DNA of 64,000 nt, taken from assembly GCF_900108315.1 (NCBI RefSeq), contig NZ_FNVB01000006.1, positions 330,180 through 394,179 of the forward strand, read 5' to 3'. Every line of letters starts with the position of its first letter. Position 1 is the stretch's first letter. Below are positions 44,690 through 52,766 of this stretch, in pieces. Below the pieces are notes generated by a model. The model saw only the letters and a program-made list of their open reading frames with translations. It ran no database searches and was not told where the DNA came from. This DNA comes from Saccharopolyspora kobensis (GTDB taxonomy: Bacteria; Actinomycetota; Actinomycetes; Mycobacteriales; Pseudonocardiaceae). The translations under genes were made by a program, and so were the position numbers.

Positions 44690-46260
44690 CGGCAATTCCC
44701 GCGAAGCCGGTAGACCTGCCGGTCGGCATCCGCGTACACCAGCGCGTAAGACCTGGTCAGCTGCGGTTTTCCGTGCAGGCTGGTCCACACCCGGTCGGGC
44801 AAGCCGCGGGCGCGTCCGAGGTGGATCCACCGGATGCCGTGCGCGGCCGGATCGGCCAGCGCCGGTTCCCACTGCCGGTAGCTGCCCTCGTAGACGACCT
44901 CGCGCAGCGGGATGCCGGATTCGAAGTTGACGGTCTCGTTGTTCCATGACTGCATCAGCACCCGCCCCCGGTCGTAGTGCTCGCGCAGCCAAGCCGCGCC
45001 GCGCGCGTTGGTCCGTTCGGCCGCGCCGGCCCGGAAGGCCTGCGGCTCCTGCAAGGTCGCGATGCCGCCGACGGCGAGCAGCACCGAGGCGATCCCGGCC
45101 GCCACCGGCGCGAGCCCGGCCAGCACGCGCGGCCGCACCTGCGCGGCCAGGTATCCGATGAGCAGTGCCGCGGGCACGATCACGGCCAGCCCGAACCGGA
45201 CGTTGTACAGATCTCCGCTGATCTGCGGGACGTGCAGCGGGCGCTGCCCGGATCGCAGCGCGAAGACGTAGAAGACGGGCAGGACCAGCAGCAGCACCGG
45301 TGCCATCGCCTCCGCCCGCAAGCGCGTGCGCCACACCAGGAAGCCCAGCCCGACCGCAGCGGCACCCAGCACCACCGGGCCCAGCACCGCGACCACCGCC
45401 CACAGGTAGCTAGCGCCCGCCACGGCCCAGTTCCCCACCGCCGGATCGCCGGCAGCCACCCACAGCTCCGGCTTGGCGAACTCGCCGCGCAGGAAGTTCA
45501 GCGGATCGCCGAAGATGATCGCGTTCCAGCCGATCCAGCCCACCACGCCGCTGGCCGCCAGCACGCCGAACAGCACGAGGTCGGCCCGGACCGCGTACCA
45601 GCGGCCGTCACCACCGGCCCGCCGCCACGACCGCCAGCCGACCGCGGCGACCAGCACCGGGAGCAGCACCCAGCCCTCGTAGCGCACGAGCGTGGTCAGC
45701 ATCGTCGCGAGCGCGCAGAGCAGCAGGTACCGGAGCTCGTCGGTGCGGCACCACGCGACGAAGCACGCGATGGTCGCCGCGATGCCCGCCAGCATCGGCA
45801 CTTCGGTCATGGGCGTGCTCTGCAGGTAGAGCACGTTCGGGTTGGTGGCGAACACGGCTGCCGCGACGACTCCGCCGACGGTCCTGCCGGTGATCCCGCG
45901 CCCGGCCCGGTAGAGCCAGCCGGTCGCCGCGACGTAGCAGGCCATCGACAGCACGCACGCGCCGATCCCCGACCGCAGCAGCGGATCCCACTCCACCAGC
46001 GGCGCGGCCAGCAGGTGCGGCAGCGGCAGCCAGACGCCGCCGAGCTGGGCGGCTCCCGGTGTCGAGGCGCCGGAGACGCGGCCGGTGATGAGCAGGTGGG
46101 ACATGGCATCGGCGTAGGCGAGCGTGTTACCGGAGAGCGCGGTGACCACGCACGCCCCGATCGACAGCAGCGCGGCACCGACCAGCACGGCGATCAACAC
46201 GGGATCGCGAAACCGACCGGCGAACCGCACAGCGGGACGAAACGACACTTCCTCCCCCAT
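44686..46260 (-). CDS. GT-C-fold membrane glycosyltransferase (PMT/ArnT-like)
   Basis: About 524 residues, roughly eleven membrane helices. The first outer loop carries GNTLAYADAMSHLLITGRV, with the Asp expected for a lipid-sugar dependent GT-C enzyme. A soluble C-terminal region (about 430-524) follows. It probably transfers sugars from polyprenyl phosphate outside the membrane. The start is uncertain: ATG 46260 has GGGA directly before it, and upstream in-frame GTGs exist. It is first in the GT-C, GT2, GtrA operon. Confidence 0.82.
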   Translation of the reverse strand: MGEEVSFRPAVRFAGRFRDPVLIAVLVGAALLSIGACVVTALSGNTLAYADAMSHLLITGRVSGASTPGAAQLGGVWLPLPHLLAAPLVEWDPLLRSGIGACVLSMACYVAATGWLYRAGRGITGRTVGGVVAAAVFATNPNVLYLQSTPMTEVPMLAGIAATIACFVAWCRTDELRYLLLCALATMLTTLVRYEGWVLLPVLVAAVGWRSWRRAGGDGRWYAVRADLVLFGVLAASGVVGWIGWNAIIFGDPLNFLRGEFAKPELWVAAGDPAVGNWAVAGASYLWAVVAVLGPVVLGAAAVGLGFLVWRTRLRAEAMAPVLLLVLPVFYVFALRSGQRPLHVPQISGDLYNVRFGLAVIVPAALLIGYLAAQVRPRVLAGLAPVAAGIASVLLAVGGIATLQEPQAFRAGAAERTNARGAAWLREHYDRGRVLMQSWNNETVNFESGIPLREVVYEGSYRQWEPALADPAAHGIRWIHLGRARGLPDRVWTSLHGKPQLTRSYALVYADADRQVYRLRGNCR

Positions 46261-46296
46261 TCCCGTGCCCGACGATCCCCCACCGCCACGCACGAA

Positions 46297-46406
46297 CCCA
46301 CTCGTGAGCGGCAAAGGTCGCAAGAACAACCAACGCCGCTCACGAACCCACGCCACCCACTCGTGAGCGGCGAAAGTCGCAAGGGCGACTAGCGGTGCTC
46401 ACGAGC
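46297..46406. repeat. Tandem hairpin repeats with CTCGTGAGCGGC arms
   Basis: Two copies with a 60-bp period: CTCGTGAGCGGC(A/G)AA(A/G)GTCGCAAG from 46301 and from 46360. Each pairs with its own downstream arm (GCCGCTCACGA at about 46335; GCTCACGAG at 46397-46405). The second also has an inner GTCGC AAGG GCGAC stem. The arms resemble the ends of family B elements. They lie between the GT-C gene and the 3' end of the 1139-aa fusion gene. Confidence 0.7.
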
Positions 46407-46557
46407 TTGGAGTTGGGCATGTGCCTTCGGGCCTCGTGTTTGAGGCTGGAGGCTGGATTTGTTGGTGAGCCGTTGCGTGTGGAGCGGCGCTGCGCTGGCC
46501 GGTTCCGAAACGGCGTTGCACTCAGCTTCCAGGGCGTTGAGCTGGACCGCAAGGAAA

Positions 46558-46588
46558 GCGCCCCGAGGGGATGCTGTCCTCGGGGCGC
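46558..46588 (-). terminator. Terminator of the 1139-aa fusion gene
   Basis: Perfect 11-base arms GCGCCCCGAGG and CCTCGGGGCGC with a 9-base loop, 26 bases beyond the stop codon; on the minus strand the stem is followed by TTTCC. Confidence 0.82.
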
Positions 46589-46613
46589 GCGTAATCGTCG
46601 GGCTTCCGGGGCG

Positions 46614-49600
46614 TCACTTCCGGCGGAGCCGGGCCTTGGCGATGAGGTGCTCGTCCAGGCTCAGGCCGGACTGCGGCGCCGCACCCCGGGGCGTGGGCAC
46701 GTGCGAGCGCTGCGCCGGGTGGGTGCGGTCGGCCGGGACCATCGCCCACGGCTGCCGCGGTCCCAGCAGCGGCGAGTAGACCGGGACGAAACCCTGGTCG
46801 AGCAGGGAGATCGCGAAGTCCACCGCCACCGTGCCGCGCGGGTCGAGCACGCCGGTGCCCTGCCACGGCAGCAGACCCGAGCCGCCGAGGTAGGTGAAGC
46901 CCAGGCAGCCCTTGCGCACCGCGCTGAGCGTCAGCCGCACCCGGTTCGGGAACATCCGCTCGTAGCCGAACTCCTCGTCCACCTGCATGGTCGCCATGTA
47001 GCGGATGACGGTGTGCCAAGCCCGGCGCAGCACCGCGCAGCGCGCCTGGCGCACCTCGGCCGACACGCTCTGGTCGCCGAGGTTGTAGACGTCGGCGTAG
47101 ATCGCGGTGGACCACTCCAGCCGGTCGACGCCGGTCGGCACCGAGACCGGCACCGAGTACACCATCGACATCAGGATCTCCCGGAACAGCCCGATGACGT
47201 GCGGTGCGAAGTCGTCCGCGCCCGCCGTCCAGCGGTGCACCCGCTCCAGGGTGCGCAGCGGGTTGTCGGTGATGTCGAACTCCCGCAGCGATTCGCCGAG
47301 CAGCCGCCGGTACTTGGCGATCCGCTCCGCGCGCTGCGCGGGCAGCCCGGGCCCGAGCCGCTGCTCGGCGACCACGTCGATGTCCTCGACGAGCGTGCGG
47401 TCGCCGATGCCCGCCAGATCGGCGTACTCGCGCAGCTTCCGCTGGTAGGCCTCGGTGATCGCGGCCGGGCGGCTCCGGAAGTGCCGTCCGTCGGTGAGGA
47501 TGTTGAAGTGCAGGCCGGGCGGGTGCACCGCGCTGATCGCCCGCTGCATCTCGCGCAGCCGGGCCATCGCGCCGAACTCGGCCAGGTCGGGCAGCGGACC
47601 GCCTGCCTTGAGCCGGTTCAGGCACTGCTTGACCGGGAAGCCGAGCAGCACCACCTCGATCGGCTCGCCGCGCCGCACCAGCGGTTCGGCGTCGGCCCGC
47701 AGGTCGGCGAGCTGGTAGTTGGCACGGGAGCCCTTGAAGAACTGCTTGCGGGTGAGCACGTGGTGCACCGCGGCGAGCACCTGCTCATCCGCCGCCGGCC
47801 CCCGGTCGAGCCCGAACTTGGCCGCCGCGGCCTGCCCGGTGCGCGCCGCCGCGCGATCGGCGTCGGAGAGCACCGAGTCCACGATGTCCCGGGTCTCCTG
47901 CGCCGTGAGGTGCACGGCCCAGCGCTGCGCCAAGCGGTTCTTGCGCAGGGCGCCGATCTGCAGCTCCTCCAGCGAATGCGTGTTGGACAGGCGCGGCCCG
48001 ATGCGCTCGTCGGGGCGCGGGCGGGTTTCGAAGGTGGCGATCACCTCGTCCTGGTCCGTGCGGCGCTCGGCGGCGAACCCGGGGATCGCCACCGCGACCG
48101 ACCGCGCGCCACCGAACTCCGCGCTGATCGCCTCCCGACCGGCCCGCGCGTCGTCGAAGACCGCGACCACGTCGACGGCACCGAGGTCGTCCGACCGCAG
48201 CGTGCCGTCCTCGGGCAGGAACCGCAGGTCCGCCTCGGCGATCCCGGCCGCGGCCAGGACTTCCTCGGTCTGCTCGCGGAACCGCTCCTTGCGGCGGGTG
48301 TAGAACACCACCTGCCCACCGGCGTCCTGCACGTCCCAGGCGAACCGGGCCAGGCCCGCGTTGGCGCTGTCGGTGCGCAGCCGCTCGCGCGGGCGCGCCA
48401 GAAACGCGCGGACGAAATCGGCGCGCACCGCCGCCCAGTCCACCGCCGGGTAGCGCTCGCCGAGCCCGCTCTGCTCGACGAAGTCGTCCCAGGTCTCCGG
48501 GGAGTGGGTCGGCAGCAGCGGCAGGGTGCCCGCGCTGGCGAGTTCGAGGATGCCCTCCGGTGCGCCCGGCCGCGGCCCGGCGGTCGCGCGGGCGGCGTCG
48601 AGGATCCGTTGCAGGGGAACGAATCCGCACAGGTCGACGTCGATGGCCACCGCGGGCTTGGCGAGATCCGGGTTCCACCGGCGCTGCCGGGTGCGCTGCT
48701 GGACGTCGTCGAGCACCGACCGGAGCACCGCGTCCTGCTCCTCGGGCACGGTGTGCGCGTAGCACTGCAGCGGCTGCTCGCCCGAGAGCAGCTCCGCGGT
48801 GCTCGGCTCCAGGTAGCGCAGCTCCTCGGCGATCACCCGGTCCACCGCGTGCCGGATCTGGCCCGCCCGGCGACCGCCGCCGAGCTCGGTGAACCCGGTG
48901 CTGAGGCGGTCGAGCGTGCCGACCAGCGCGCGGACGCCCGCGGCGACCTCGGTGCGACCCGGCTCCCAGCTCACCCGGTCGTGGTCGGTGACCACGATCC
49001 GGCCGGTGGCCTGGAGTTCCGGGGAGAGCTCGACGGCCAGCCCGGTCTCGTCCAGCGCGAACAGGCCGATCCGGTGCACGTCGAGGGCCACCCGGAAGGT
49101 CCGCAGCAGCGGCCGGACGAAGTGCTCCAGGAAGTACTCGAGCTCGTCCTCGCGCCATTCGAAGCGGTTGTCCAGCACCACGCGGAGCAGTTCCGGCGTG
49201 CCCGCGGCTCCCGGGCGCAGCAGCGCGGAGAGCGGCACGGCGATGGTGCCGCCGGGGTGCGACGGGTGCGCGGGCGCCGGTTCGGCGAGGCGGAACAGCG
49301 CCGCCGCGCCGGTCCGGGTGTCGATCACCGCGCCCGGCACCGGCTGCGCCGCGCAGTGCATCCGCAGGTTCGGGTCCTCCGCGACGACCGCCGAAAACCG
49401 TTCCCAGCAGCGGATCTGCCGCTGCGCGCGGTCGCGCGAGGTGACCGAGCTCAGCTGCACGGTGCGGGCCCGGCCGTCGACGCTGAGCTGCCCGCTGGGC
49501 AGCTGCACGGCCAGGTCCGGATCGGTGACCGCGATCAGCAGGTCCGCGGTGAGGTCGGGGTCGGCGCCCGGCAGCAGTTCGACGCGGTCCAGCGGAACCC

Positions 49601-50033
49601 TCGTGCAGGGGCCGGGTTCCGGCGCGTCGGCCAGGGATCGGGTCAACCGCTGCAACCAGCTCGCGTCGAACACCTTCCGGGTGCGGCGCGATCGCACCAG
49701 GGCGCGGTACAGGTCGGCCCAATCCGGTTCACCGCCCAGCGGGACTCCGCTGCCGATGCCGGTGAGCAGCAGTCCTCCGCAGGCACCTCGCTCGACGCGC
49801 AGCCCGTACCCGCCCTCGCCGAGCAGCTCGTTCGCCGCGGCGGTGGTCAGCTGGTGCCGGAGCGCCGGGGCGTCCTCGGTCGCGGGCCGCCGGCTCGATC
49901 GGTGGGCCCGCTCCGCGGTCAGCCGCGCGGTCACGGCGTCGCGGTGCGCGTCGCGCACGGGACAGCGCAGCAGGCACGGGTAGCCGCGGCAGGGTCGTTG
50001 CAGGTCCTCGCGCTCCCCCAGGTCGGAGTCCAC
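46614..50033 (-). CDS. HAD-like / isocyanide-synthase-like fusion protein with long N-terminal extension (1139 aa)
   Basis: Residues 1-455 are an extension. It has an N-terminal Cys cluster (CRGYPC...C) and a region EHFVRPLLRTFRVALDVH that aligns with the N-terminus of the 862-aa paralog and only faintly recalls IucA/IucC siderophore synthetases. HAD-like domain 460-655: VAIDVD (Asp465, Asp467), FYTRR (Thr579), VFDDARAG (Asp627-628), but no Lys at the expected motif III. Isocyanide-synthase-like domain about 705-1110: LGFPVKQCLNRLKAGGPLPD, VHPPGLHFNILTDGRHF, VRLTLSAVRKG...GLLPWQGT, closer to IsnA/PvcA than in the shorter paralog. GTG 50033 starts without a clear ribosome site. It is divergent from a TetR gene. 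Confidence 0.8.
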   Translation of the reverse strand: MDSDLGEREDLQRPCRGYPCLLRCPVRDAHRDAVTARLTAERAHRSSRRPATEDAPALRHQLTTAAANELLGEGGYGLRVERGACGGLLLTGIGSGVPLGGEPDWADLYRALVRSRRTRKVFDASWLQRLTRSLADAPEPGPCTRVPLDRVELLPGADPDLTADLLIAVTDPDLAVQLPSGQLSVDGRARTVQLSSVTSRDRAQRQIRCWERFSAVVAEDPNLRMHCAAQPVPGAVIDTRTGAAALFRLAEPAPAHPSHPGGTIAVPLSALLRPGAAGTPELLRVVLDNRFEWREDELEYFLEHFVRPLLRTFRVALDVHRIGLFALDETGLAVELSPELQATGRIVVTDHDRVSWEPGRTEVAAGVRALVGTLDRLSTGFTELGGGRRAGQIRHAVDRVIAEELRYLEPSTAELLSGEQPLQCYAHTVPEEQDAVLRSVLDDVQQRTRQRRWNPDLAKPAVAIDVDLCGFVPLQRILDAARATAGPRPGAPEGILELASAGTLPLLPTHSPETWDDFVEQSGLGERYPAVDWAAVRADFVRAFLARPRERLRTDSANAGLARFAWDVQDAGGQVVFYTRRKERFREQTEEVLAAAGIAEADLRFLPEDGTLRSDDLGAVDVVAVFDDARAGREAISAEFGGARSVAVAIPGFAAERRTDQDEVIATFETRPRPDERIGPRLSNTHSLEELQIGALRKNRLAQRWAVHLTAQETRDIVDSVLSDADRAAARTGQAAAAKFGLDRGPAADEQVLAAVHHVLTRKQFFKGSRANYQLADLRADAEPLVRRGEPIEVVLLGFPVKQCLNRLKAGGPLPDLAEFGAMARLREMQRAISAVHPPGLHFNILTDGRHFRSRPAAITEAYQRKLREYADLAGIGDRTLVEDIDVVAEQRLGPGLPAQRAERIAKYRRLLGESLREFDITDNPLRTLERVHRWTAGADDFAPHVIGLFREILMSMVYSVPVSVPTGVDRLEWSTAIYADVYNLGDQSVSAEVRQARCAVLRRAWHTVIRYMATMQVDEEFGYERMFPNRVRLTLSAVRKGCLGFTYLGGSGLLPWQGTGVLDPRGTVAVDFAISLLDQGFVPVYSPLLGPRQPWAMVPADRTHPAQRSHVPTPRGAAPQSGLSLDEHLIAKARLRRK

Positions 50034-50157
50034 CGGGTAAGCACAACACGTCGAACGACGGGAAAACGAGAGGAAGCCGCGCAGTAACCCACAATGACCT
50101 TTCTGTCACGGAGAATGACGACCCGATCACCCTAGATAGTGACCGCGCGCGCTGACA

Positions 50158-50186
50158 ACATGACTCAATGCATATCCGAATCATGT
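50158..50186. promoter_or_regulatory. Inverted repeat, candidate TetR operator
   Basis: ACATGACTC (50158-50166) and GAATCATGT (50178-50186) match at eight of nine positions when inverted, with an 11-bp AT-rich centre containing ATGCAT. It lies in the gap between the divergent fusion gene and the TetR gene. A TetR dimer could bind it and control both. Confidence 0.45.
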
Positions 50187-50490
50187 AACGCGGCCGGATC
50201 CGCAGGTCAGAGGCAGGGCTGTCACCCGGCCGATGACCAAATACCCCGATTGGTCAAGTCGTTGCCCGAGAAATCACCCGTTCGATTGATACCGTCTTCG
50301 GCATGTCCGGAGCGCACGACCGCCCGCGGGCCGGGAAACTTGGGACATCACCGGCATCTGGGAACCTCCTCGGAATTCACCGGTGAGCCAGACCGCCGGG
50401 TCGAACTCGGCACATCTCCCAGGGCTCCCCTGAAAGAGAATCACGGTCGTGGTCGGCAAGATGGTCAGTGAACATGATCAAGGAGTTGCC
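50187..50490 (+). other. Intergenic region before the TetR gene
   Basis: About 300 bases with no convincing gene in any frame. It holds the promoter side of the TetR gene. In-frame GTG 50449 and ATG 50461 precede the preferred TetR start. I cannot assign promoter boxes with confidence. Confidence 0.4.
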
Positions 50491-51132
50491 TTGCCAGCCG
50501 AAGTCGCCCCACTGCGCCGCAAGCCGGTCCAGCAGCGCAGTGCACAACGCGTGGAGAAGATGCTCGTGGCCTGCGCCGAGCTGATCGACGAGGTGGGGTA
50601 CGACGGATTAACGACCACGCTCATCGCCGAGCGGGCAGGCGTCGCGGTCGGCTCCCTCTACCAGTTCTTCCCGGACAAGCGGGCGGTGGTGCAGGAGCTG
50701 ACGCTGCGCAACCTGGACCGCTTCGTGCGCACCGTGTCGGCCCGCTTCGAGCAGCTGGAACTGGCGCACTGGTGGGACGCGGTGGACGCGGTCTTCGACG
50801 TCTACCTGACCATGCACCGCGAGGTGCCGGCCTTCAGCCGCCTGCACTTCGGCGACGTGGTCGACCTGCGCCTGCTGGACCCGGGCAAGGACAACAACGC
50901 GGTCATCGCGGAGAAGCTGATCGGGCTGCTCGCCGAGGAGTTCGGCCTCGACCCGCAGCAGCTGCTGCTCCCGCTGGCCGTCGCGGTGGAAGCAGCGGAC
51001 GCGGTGCTGCACATGGCATTCCGCCGCGACCCGGCGGGCGATCCGACGCTGGTCGCCGAGGCGAAGGAGATGGTCCGCGGCTACCTGTCCAACCGGATTC
51101 CGGAGGAGCAGAAGCCGTCCGCGCCCTTGTGA
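50491..51132 (+). CDS. TetR-family transcriptional regulator
   Basis: 213 residues from TTG 50491, chosen because AAGGAG lies five bases upstream; GTG 50449 and ATG 50461 would add 10-14 residues. Helix-turn-helix TTLIAERAGVAVGSLYQFFPDKRAVV is typical TetR. The C-terminal ligand domain is helical and unassigned. It is divergent from the 1139-aa fusion gene and is the best candidate to control it. Confidence 0.9.
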   Translation: MPAEVAPLRRKPVQQRSAQRVEKMLVACAELIDEVGYDGLTTTLIAERAGVAVGSLYQFFPDKRAVVQELTLRNLDRFVRTVSARFEQLELAHWWDAVDAVFDVYLTMHREVPAFSRLHFGDVVDLRLLDPGKDNNAVIAEKLIGLLAEEFGLDPQQLLLPLAVAVEAADAVLHMAFRRDPAGDPTLVAEAKEMVRGYLSNRIPEEQKPSAPL

Positions 51133-51160
51133 GCGGCGGCAGCCGCTCGGGGCACGTGCG

Positions 51161-51222
51161 CAGCTCGCACCGCCGCGGGTTCTGAGTGCCTTCCCGGCGA
51201 GGACGGCCCCTCCGCCGTGCAT
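51161..51222 (+). repeat. 62-bp direct repeat, left copy
   Basis: Contains CTCGCACCGCCGCGGGTTCT and GGCGAGGACGGCCC. It aligns without gaps to 52606-52667 with 51 of 62 positions identical, in the same orientation. The two copies flank the amino-acid deaminase gene. Confidence 0.75.
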
Positions 51223-51274
51223 CAAGCAGTCCGGGGAAGCACTCGGGTTCCGCCGAGCGCCCACCAGCGGGCCT

Positions 51275-52450
51275 TCAGCCGAAGGACCTGCCCTCGCCGC
51301 GGTAGGTCGGCACGGTGGTCAGCCGCCCGCCGTCGATCAGGTGGTAGTGGGTGAACCGCTCGGCCAGCTCGCCCGCCTTGGCGTGCCGGAACCACACCCG
51401 GTCGCCGAGGCGGAGCCGGTCGGCGGCCGGCCCGACGACGGGCGTCTGCACCTCGCCGGCGCCCTCCGTCGAGGTCAGCCGCAGCCCGCGCGGCCGGATC
51501 GGCACGGGCACCCGGTCCGCGCCCGGCGGGCCAGAGGCCAGGTAGCCGCCGCCGAAGAGGGTCGCGATGCGCGGTGCCGGCCGGTGCACGACCGGCAGCG
51601 CGTACTGCACCGCGGGTCGCGGCTGGAACGCCCGGTAGGCGTCGAAGAGCGAGGGCCCGATCAGCCCGGAACCGGCGGCGAGTTCGGTGACCGCCGGTTC
51701 CGCGGTGGTGCGCTCCAGGCTGCCGGTCCCGCCGCCGTTGACGAATTCCAGCGGAGCCAGCGCGCGCACCTCGCGGACGACCGCGGCGCGCCGCTCGGCC
51801 AGCTCGGCCGCCGACCGGCGCTGCAGCCAGCGCACCAGGGCGGCGCGCAGCGGCTGTCCGGCTGGTGCGTCGCCGATCCCGGCGATCTGGCCCTCGTACA
51901 CCATCACGCCGACCAGTTGAAAACCGTTGCGGCGCACGATGGTCGCGGCGGCCCGGCGGGCCTGGTCGGCGCTGTGCACCGGAGAGCGGCGGGTGCCGAT
52001 GTGCAGCCCGGGCAGCGGTCGCCAGGAGGCGTCGACCTCCAGGCAGAGCCGGATGTCCGGGCGGGTGGTGCCGACGGCGTCGTCGATGAGGTCGAGGTGC
52101 TCGGGCGAGTCCACCACGAGCGCGATCGCCGCGGCGGCCGCCGGATCGGCGGCCAGCTCGCGCAGCGCACCGCGGTCCACCGTCGGGTAGGCGACCAGGA
52201 TGTCGTCGCTGAGCCCTTCCCGGTGCAGCCAGAGGGCTTCGGCGAGGCTGTAGCACATCAGCCCGGCGAACCCGGGAGTCCGCAGCGCGCGGCCCAGCAG
52301 TTCGCGGCAGCGCACCGACTTCGTGGCCACGCGGATCGGCCGCCCGGCCGCCCGCCGCACGAGGTCCGCGGCGTTGTGGTCGAACGCGTCGAGGTCGACC
52401 ACCGCGAACGGCGGGTCCAGCTCGCTGGTGATCTCGTCTATCCGGGGCAC
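51275..52450 (-). CDS. PLP-dependent amino-acid deaminase/aldolase (alanine racemase fold)
   Basis: About 391 residues. N-terminal PLP barrel of the alanine racemase type with the Schiff-base Lys44 in RVATKSVRC; later motifs MVYEGQIAGIGD and FVNGGGTGSLE, and a C-terminal D-serine dehydratase-like region (VWFRHAKAGELAERF). It resembles D-threonine aldolase/D-serine deaminase-type enzymes. GTG 52450 is the first start in the conserved frame. A 23-bp palindrome lies 29 bases upstream of the start. The real substrate is unknown. Confidence 0.85.
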   Translation of the reverse strand: MPRIDEITSELDPPFAVVDLDAFDHNAADLVRRAAGRPIRVATKSVRCRELLGRALRTPGFAGLMCYSLAEALWLHREGLSDDILVAYPTVDRGALRELAADPAAAAAIALVVDSPEHLDLIDDAVGTTRPDIRLCLEVDASWRPLPGLHIGTRRSPVHSADQARRAAATIVRRNGFQLVGVMVYEGQIAGIGDAPAGQPLRAALVRWLQRRSAAELAERRAAVVREVRALAPLEFVNGGGTGSLERTTAEPAVTELAAGSGLIGPSLFDAYRAFQPRPAVQYALPVVHRPAPRIATLFGGGYLASGPPGADRVPVPIRPRGLRLTSTEGAGEVQTPVVGPAADRLRLGDRVWFRHAKAGELAERFTHYHLIDGGRLTTVPTYRGEGRSFG

Positions 52451-52478
52451 GTCGACAACCGTAAGCCGAAAGGTCTTG

Positions 52479-52501
52479 TTATGTGAATCTCTTTCACATA
52501 A
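52479..52501 (-). promoter_or_regulatory. 23-bp perfect inverted repeat, probable operator
   Basis: TTATGTGAA and TTCACATAA separated by five bases, 29 bases upstream of the amino-acid deaminase start. It is AT-rich in high-GC DNA. TGTGAAA/TTTCACA half-sites are seen for MurR/RpiR and some LacI/GntR regulators. The regulator is not in this window. Confidence 0.65.
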
Positions 52502-52605
52502 TTTCTCTGCCCAGACGGTTGATCCCTTGTTCGGGTCGCAGCAGCGAGGCGTACCGCAACAACGGCATGAGCCGTCGCAAGCGCGTAGCGCTTGCCCCAC
52601 CCTCG

Positions 52606-52667
52606 CAACTCGCACCGCCGCGGGTTCTCAGAGGTTTCCTGGCGAGGACGGCCCACCGGTCATGCAT
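52606..52667 (+). repeat. 62-bp direct repeat, right copy
   Basis: Same element as 51161-51222. It lies between the deaminase operator and the aldonolactone oxidase gene. The rest of the 316-base gap holds no gene that I can support. Confidence 0.75.
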
Positions 52668-52766
52668 AAGGCTGGGCACCCGCAGACCAGGAAGCCTCCG
52701 AGGTTCCGCTACCAGCACCGCTACCCAGGATGAGCACGGAATTTCCAGGCACCGAAGGACGTGGGC

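Noticed and set aside
46614..50033. IucA/IucC-type siderophore synthetase assignment for the N-terminal extension
   Set aside because: Only a short stretch (HFVRPLLRTFRVALDVH) is reminiscent; the GHPxHP signature is missing. Kept as a weak possibility, not used for the call.
46395..50087. 1230-codon plus-strand open frame antisense to the 1139-aa fusion gene
   Set aside because: It mirrors codon positions of the minus-strand gene, is rich in Arg/His/Gly/Val/Leu shadow composition, and lacks any domain. The minus-strand product has clear HAD and isocyanide-synthase-like motifs.
51161..52667. Insertion sequence carrying the deaminase gene
   Set aside because: No transposase and no terminal inverted repeats; the flanking copies are direct and only about 82% identical.
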